The notes under the pieces: model-generated | The model's database searches: none | What the model was told of the DNA's origin: nothing | The model's input: only the letters and a program-made list of their open reading frames with translations | Shown: positions 7,779 through 10,043 of the stretch, piece by piece | How positions within the stretch are numbered: the first letter of the stretch is position 1 | How the letters are laid out: every line of letters begins with the position of its first letter | Source of the DNA: JBEGTT01 sp041179245 | Lineage (GTDB): Bacteria; Pseudomonadota; Gammaproteobacteria; Burkholderiales; Rhodocyclaceae | Assembly (NCBI GenBank): GCA_041179245.1 | Contig: JBEGTT010000042.1 | Coordinates: forward strand, 1-10,043 | Length of the DNA: 10,043 nt | Direction of reading: 5' to 3' | Program-made: the position numbers and the translations under genes

Positions 7779-8353
7779 GAAACCTGAGTAGCGCTATTTT
7801 TCCGTTCACCATCGCCACCTTGTTGGCTGGTTTAACCTACGCACTCCAGTGGTATGTTCAAGCGCCAGATGTGTTACCAGCAGGGGCGGCTCCCCACAAA
7901 CCTGACGCCATCGTTAGTCAAGCTGAAATAGTTAAAATTGGTGGCAATGGCAATATCAAATATCGCCTGACATCGCCGCGTATTTTGCATTTTCGGGATG
8001 ACGACAGTACGCAGATGGAAAAGCCGCTACTTCAGCACTTCAAGTCTAATGGCCCAACAACGACCATCAACTCGGAAATGGCGCACATTAACGGGGCTGC
8101 CACCATCGTTCAATTTAATGGCAATGTTTTGATTCATCGCCCAGCCTTCCAAGAAACGCCAGTCATTCAGGGCAATATGACCTCACTAACCGTCTATCCT
8201 GACGATGGAAAAGCCGAAACGGCTAGTTTCGTCACCCTACAGCGCGGTCAATCTTGGCTTAAAGGAACCGGAATGAGCCTCGATAACAATCGTCAATTAT
8301 TTGTACTGCACCAAAACTCACGCGGGCATTACCCACCCGCTTTGCACCCTTAA
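7775..8353 (+). CDS. lptC: LPS export protein LptC
   Basis: LptC is an inner-membrane-anchored periplasmic protein that receives LPS extracted by LptB2FG and hands it to LptA. The 192-residue protein has one N-terminal hydrophobic segment (about 6-26) without a signal-peptidase site, then a beta-rich periplasmic part. HKPDAIVSQAEI (41-52) and YRLTSPRILHF (63-73) correspond to the opening strands of the OstA-like jelly roll. The start is a GTG at 7775 inside GTGA shared with the kdsC stop; it leaves the whole membrane anchor intact, and no nearby ATG would do so. LptC diverges strongly in sequence, so the call draws on position between kdsC and lptA as well as on these features. Confidence 0.9.
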   Translation: MRNLSSAIFPFTIATLLAGLTYALQWYVQAPDVLPAGAAPHKPDAIVSQAEIVKIGGNGNIKYRLTSPRILHFRDDDSTQMEKPLLQHFKSNGPTTTINSEMAHINGAATIVQFNGNVLIHRPAFQETPVIQGNMTSLTVYPDDGKAETASFVTLQRGQSWLKGTGMSLDNNRQLFVLHQNSRGHYPPALHP

Positions 8354-8368
8354 CTATTTCCCCTGACC

Positions 8369-8965
8369 ATGAAAAATCTGCACTGGATTATTCCTATTTT
8401 GTTACTGATTGGTTCTCAGGCAAGCCTAGCTGAACGAGCAGACCGCAACAAACCAATCAACGTTGAGTCCAACAGCCTAGCGGTTGACGATGAACAGCAC
8501 GTCCAATTACTCGACGGGGACGTGCTATTAACACAAGGCACGCTCACCATACGGGCCAACAAGATGGTCATTACGGAGGACGCACAAGGATTCCAGCGTG
8601 GCGTGGCCACCGGCGGCCCCAAAGGTAAGGCTTATTTTCGCCAGAAACGTGAAGGTCGCCAGGACTACATAGAAGGTGAGGCCGAGCGCATTGAATACAA
8701 CACGCGCACCGAAGTGGCAGAGCTGTTTACTCAAGCGTGGGTAAAGAGTGGTCAGGATCTCATCAAGGGCGGGTATATCTGGTATGACTCCATGACTGAG
8801 AAATATCGCGCTAACGCCAATCCACCTGAAGATCGACCCGCAACCCCAACAATGCCTGCGCGTGTTCGTGCGGTTCTTCAACCCCGAAGCCAACAGCCAG
8901 CAAATCCATCAGAAGAAGGTGGCCCCGTTTTGCTGCGGGGCAGCACGCAGATCCAAAAACCCTAA
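8369..8965 (+). CDS. lptA: Periplasmic LPS transport protein LptA
   Basis: LptA oligomers form the periplasmic bridge that carries LPS from LptC to LptD at the outer membrane. The 198-residue product starts with a signal peptide (MKNLHWIIPILLLIGSQASLA) with likely cleavage after Ala21. It continues as an OstA_N beta-jellyroll with KPINVESNSLAVDDEQ (28-43), LLDGDVLLTQGTLTIRANKM (47-66) and IEGEAERIEYN (101-111). The tail after about residue 150 is Pro/Gln/Ser-rich and probably disordered, as in many betaproteobacterial LptA proteins. It begins 15 nt after lptC, with no good Shine-Dalgarno sequence, so coupling to lptC translation is likely. The ABC ATPase gene lptB, normally next, is not present downstream in the window. 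Confidence 0.93.
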   Translation: MKNLHWIIPILLLIGSQASLAERADRNKPINVESNSLAVDDEQHVQLLDGDVLLTQGTLTIRANKMVITEDAQGFQRGVATGGPKGKAYFRQKREGRQDYIEGEAERIEYNTRTEVAELFTQAWVKSGQDLIKGGYIWYDSMTEKYRANANPPEDRPATPTMPARVRAVLQPRSQQPANPSEEGGPVLLRGSTQIQKP

Positions 8966-9004
8966 TGAGCAACAAGGCAACATACTGTTTTGGTTGGTTA
9001 AATA

Positions 9005-9027
9005 TTTTTGTTGCGGCGCAACAAAAA
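9005..9027. promoter_or_regulatory. Upstream operator candidate of the phasin gene (perfect inverted repeat)
   Basis: TTTTTGTTGC (9005-9014), GGC, then GCAACAAAAA (9018-9027) is a perfect 10-bp inverted repeat with a 3-nt centre, ending 3 bp before the phasin -35 box. Its core TGTTGCGGCGCAACAAA (9009-9025) recurs at 9067-9083 with two changes. The TGC-N3-GCA core resembles the TGC-rich sites reported for PhaR repressors at phasin promoters. It lacks a following U tract, so it is not an intrinsic terminator for lptA. Confidence 0.65.
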
Positions 9028-9030
9028 GTA

Positions 9031-9058
9031 TTGACACATAAAAATTTGGCTCTATAAT
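9031..9058 (+). promoter_or_regulatory. Consensus sigma70 promoter of the phasin gene
   Basis: TTGACA (9031-9036) and TATAAT (9053-9058) match the consensus at all twelve positions, with a 16-bp A/T-rich spacer. Transcription should start near 9065, giving a leader of about 130 nt before the phasin ATG. Such a strong core promoter fits a very abundant granule protein that is held in check by a repressor. Confidence 0.88.
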
Positions 9059-9066
9059 TCAATCCA

Positions 9067-9083
9067 TGTTGCGGTGCAGCAAA
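9067..9083. promoter_or_regulatory. Downstream operator candidate of the phasin gene
   Basis: TGTTGCGGTGCAGCAAA is identical at 15 of 17 positions to the upstream site at 9009-9025 and keeps the TGC-N3-GCA symmetry. It begins just past the expected transcription start, 58 bp centre to centre from the first site, so a protein bound here would block promoter clearance. The remaining leader (9084-9183) holds only a short CGGTACCG palindrome at 9096-9103 and no clear riboswitch-like fold. Confidence 0.6.
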
Positions 9084-9196
9084 CGTTAGCAGAGACGGTA
9101 CCGCCGAAATAACGCCACAGAACACCGTAGGCCATAAGTTGAATAGCAAGGCACCCTAATTTTTTGTTTCTTACTTTTATCTTTGGAGATTTAACC

Positions 9197-9763
9197 ATGA
9201 CTAACTTTTTCGCACCGCTAGAACAATTTGCCGCCTCTAACAAGGCTGCTGTTGACTCACTGCTGACTGTTGCTAACACAGCACTAGCTTCTGCAGAACG
9301 TATCGCTGCTCTAAACCTGAACACAGCACGTGCTGCTTTGGAAGACGGCGTTGCTAACACCAAGGCTCTGTTGGGTGCTAAAGACGTACAAGAAGCCATC
9401 TCTATTCAATCTACACTGGCACAACCAGGTGTTGAAAAGGCTGTTGCTTACTCACGTAGCGTTTATGAAATTTCTGCACAAGCTCAAGAAGAACTGAGCA
9501 AAGTTGTTGAAGCTCAATACGGCGACTTCCAAAAGCAAGTTGCTGAACTGTTGGAAAAGGCTACTAAATCTGCACCAGCTGGTTCTGATGTTGCTGTTGC
9601 TGCCGTTAAGTCAGCTATCGCTGCTGCTAGCTCTGCTTTCGACAACCTGAACAAGGCTGCCAAGCAAGTTGCCGAAATGACTGAAGCCAATGTTGCTGCA
9701 GCAACTAACGCCACAGTTAAGGCTGTTGGTGCATCTGCTACTAAGGCTGCTGCTAAGAAGTAA
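9197..9763 (+). CDS. Phasin family protein (PHA granule-associated)
   Basis: Phasins coat intracellular polyhydroxyalkanoate granules, controlling their size and number. The 188-residue protein starts MTNFFAPLEQFAASNKAAVD, close to betaproteobacterial PhaP1-type phasins (TIGR01841). The rest is almost wholly alpha-helical and Ala-rich, with VEKAVAYSRSVYEISAQAQ and VVEAQYGDFQKQVAELLEKA as typical segments, ending in a basic KAAAKK tail. There is no signal peptide, so it is cytoplasmic. ATG 9197 is chosen over an upstream TTG at 9164 because GGAG (9185-9188) lies 8 nt before it. Codon use is strongly skewed (GCT for Ala, GTT for Val, CTG for Leu, AAC for Asn), unlike the neighbours, as expected for a very highly expressed gene. 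It has its own promoter, operators and terminator, so it is monocistronic. Other phasin-like coiled proteins are the only realistic alternative. Confidence 0.92.
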   Translation: MTNFFAPLEQFAASNKAAVDSLLTVANTALASAERIAALNLNTARAALEDGVANTKALLGAKDVQEAISIQSTLAQPGVEKAVAYSRSVYEISAQAQEELSKVVEAQYGDFQKQVAELLEKATKSAPAGSDVAVAAVKSAIAAASSAFDNLNKAAKQVAEMTEANVAAATNATVKAVGASATKAAAKK

Positions 9764-9774
9764 TCTCTCCGTAA

Positions 9775-9811
9775 AAAGTCCTCGCGGTTGGCATATCAGC
9801 CTGAGGACTTT
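9775..9811 (+). other. Stable hairpin just after the phasin stop
   Basis: AAAGTCCTC (9775-9783) pairs perfectly with GAGGACTTT (9803-9811), and within the loop GGTTG (9786-9790) can pair with CAGCC (9797-9801, one G-T pair), giving a long two-part stem. It is followed by CAGAGAACT, not a U tract, so it is not itself an intrinsic terminator. It may protect the 3' end of the phasin mRNA. Confidence 0.6.
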
Positions 9812-9821
9812 CAGAGAACTA

Positions 9822-9853
9822 AAAAGGAACGGTTTTTACCGTTCCTTTTGCTT
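9822..9853 (+). terminator. Strong intrinsic terminator of the phasin gene
   Basis: AAAAGGAACGGT (9822-9833) and ACCGTTCCTTTT (9838-9849) form a perfect 12-bp stem with a TTTT loop, followed by GCTTTT, so the 3' side carries a TTTTGCTTTT tract. The matching A tract on the 5' side would let it work on the opposite strand too. It separates the phasin unit from the next gene. Confidence 0.9.
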
Positions 9854-9872
9854 TTGGGTGAAGGAAAAAAGG

Positions 9873-9900
9873 TTTAATAATCCGCCTGATACGCTATAAT
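9873..9900 (+). promoter_or_regulatory. Promoter of the exported-protein gene at 9909, probably leaderless
   Basis: TATAAT at 9895-9900 is a perfect -10 box; TTTAAT at 9873-9878 is a weak -35 (3 of 6) at 16-bp spacing. The start of transcription expected 6-8 nt beyond the -10 box falls at 9907-9909, on or next to the A of the ATG at 9909. Confidence 0.65.
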
Positions 9901-9908
9901 CCTCGCCC

Positions 9909-10043
9909 ATGAAATCAACCATAAAACTTATCTCGTCATTTTGCTTTTTAGTCATTACAGCGATGTCAGTTTTCCCTTCGGCCTCATTAGCAGTTGAAGT
10001 TTCAGCCCCTTCGGTGGCTATTCCCTCATCCCCAGTTCAAACG
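9909..10043 (+). CDS. Start of an exported protein (first 45 residues, runs off the window)
   Basis: The frame from ATG 9909 is open to the window edge. It encodes MKSTIKLISS, a hydrophobic stretch CFLVITAMSVF, then PSASLA followed by VEVSAPSVAIPSSPVQT: a typical Sec signal peptide with likely signal peptidase I cleavage after Ala28 (ASLA/VE) and a Pro/Ser/Val-rich start of the mature protein. No catalytic motif is reached. In related betaproteobacteria a D-alanyl-D-alanine carboxypeptidase (DacA/DacC type) often follows the phasin gene and starts this way, but this is an inference from gene order only. There is no Shine-Dalgarno sequence, and the -10 box ends 8 nt before the ATG. Confidence 0.75.
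   Translation, partial: MKSTIKLISSFCFLVITAMSVFPSASLAVEVSAPSVAIPSSPVQT

Noticed and set aside
8528..8893. A 121-codon antisense open frame over lptA
   Set aside because: It is a mirror of the lptA coding frame, with low-complexity Cys/Leu-rich content, no family resemblance and no ribosome site.
8969..8982. GCAACA direct repeat (8969-8974 and 8977-8982) as further operator half-sites
   Set aside because: It matches one arm of the palindromes but lacks the facing arm and could be chance in this short A/C-rich stretch.
9005..9027. The perfect inverted repeat as a rho-independent terminator for lptA
   Set aside because: The T tract lies on the 5' side and the A tract on the 3' side of the stem, so there is no U run after the hairpin on either strand; its repetition across the promoter favours an operator.
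9164..9196. A TTG start 11 codons upstream for the phasin
   Set aside because: The ATG at 9197 has GGAG 8 nt upstream and gives the conserved phasin N-terminus.
1..10043. CRISPR array, tRNA, rRNA, insertion sequence or toxin-antitoxin pair
   Set aside because: No regularly spaced repeats, cloverleaf signatures, transposase motifs or small paired frames with supporting features were seen; the first gene could belong to a mobile element but only its tail is visible.

Overview
The window is chromosomal DNA from a Gram-negative bacterium, most likely a betaproteobacterium of the Burkholderiales with moderate GC. Three things point there: the Kdo/LPS block kdsD-kdsC-lptC-lptA divergent from a CPA2 (Kef-type) antiporter, the trmJ/suhB divergent pair, and a TIGR01841-type phasin, which implies polyhydroxyalkanoate (PHA) storage. 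This placement is an inference from protein families and gene order; no database search was possible.

Layout. (1) 3-230, plus: the 3' end of a probable HTH (XRE/phage-repressor-like) regulator. Its TAG stop overlaps the convergent stop of zapE through a shared CTAG. (2) 227-3141, minus: a compact probable operon trmJ - alpha/beta hydrolase - zapE, covering tRNA 2'-O-methylation, an unassigned serine hydrolase and a division/stress AAA+ ATPase. (3) 3236-4057, plus: suhB, divergent from trmJ. (4) 4075-6027, minus: a Kef-type cation:proton antiporter with RCK_N and TrkA-C domains, convergent with suhB. (5) 6175-8965, plus: kdsD, kdsC, lptC and lptA. This operon makes Kdo precursors and supplies two parts of the LPS transport bridge. 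lptB and rpoN, which usually follow, are absent here. (6) 8966-9908: a phasin gene with a fully consensus sigma70 promoter, two near-identical inverted-repeat operator candidates flanking that promoter, a strong Shine-Dalgarno sequence and a strong terminator. (7) 9909-10043, plus: the start of an exported protein whose near-perfect -10 box sits 8 nt from the ATG, suggesting a leaderless mRNA.

How they work together. KdsD and KdsC act in consecutive branches of Kdo synthesis. LptC and LptA carry finished LPS from the inner membrane across the periplasm and need LptB, LptF and LptG from elsewhere in the genome. The phasin unit looks like an independent, highly expressed and tightly regulated module placed where lptB would normally be. 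The most interesting signal is the pair of TGTTGCGGYGCARCAAA palindromes around the phasin promoter, a good candidate for PhaR-type autoregulated control. The genes are otherwise ordinary housekeeping genes. I see no CRISPR array, tRNA, rRNA, insertion sequence or evident new defence system. No gene-free stretch exceeds 300 bases.
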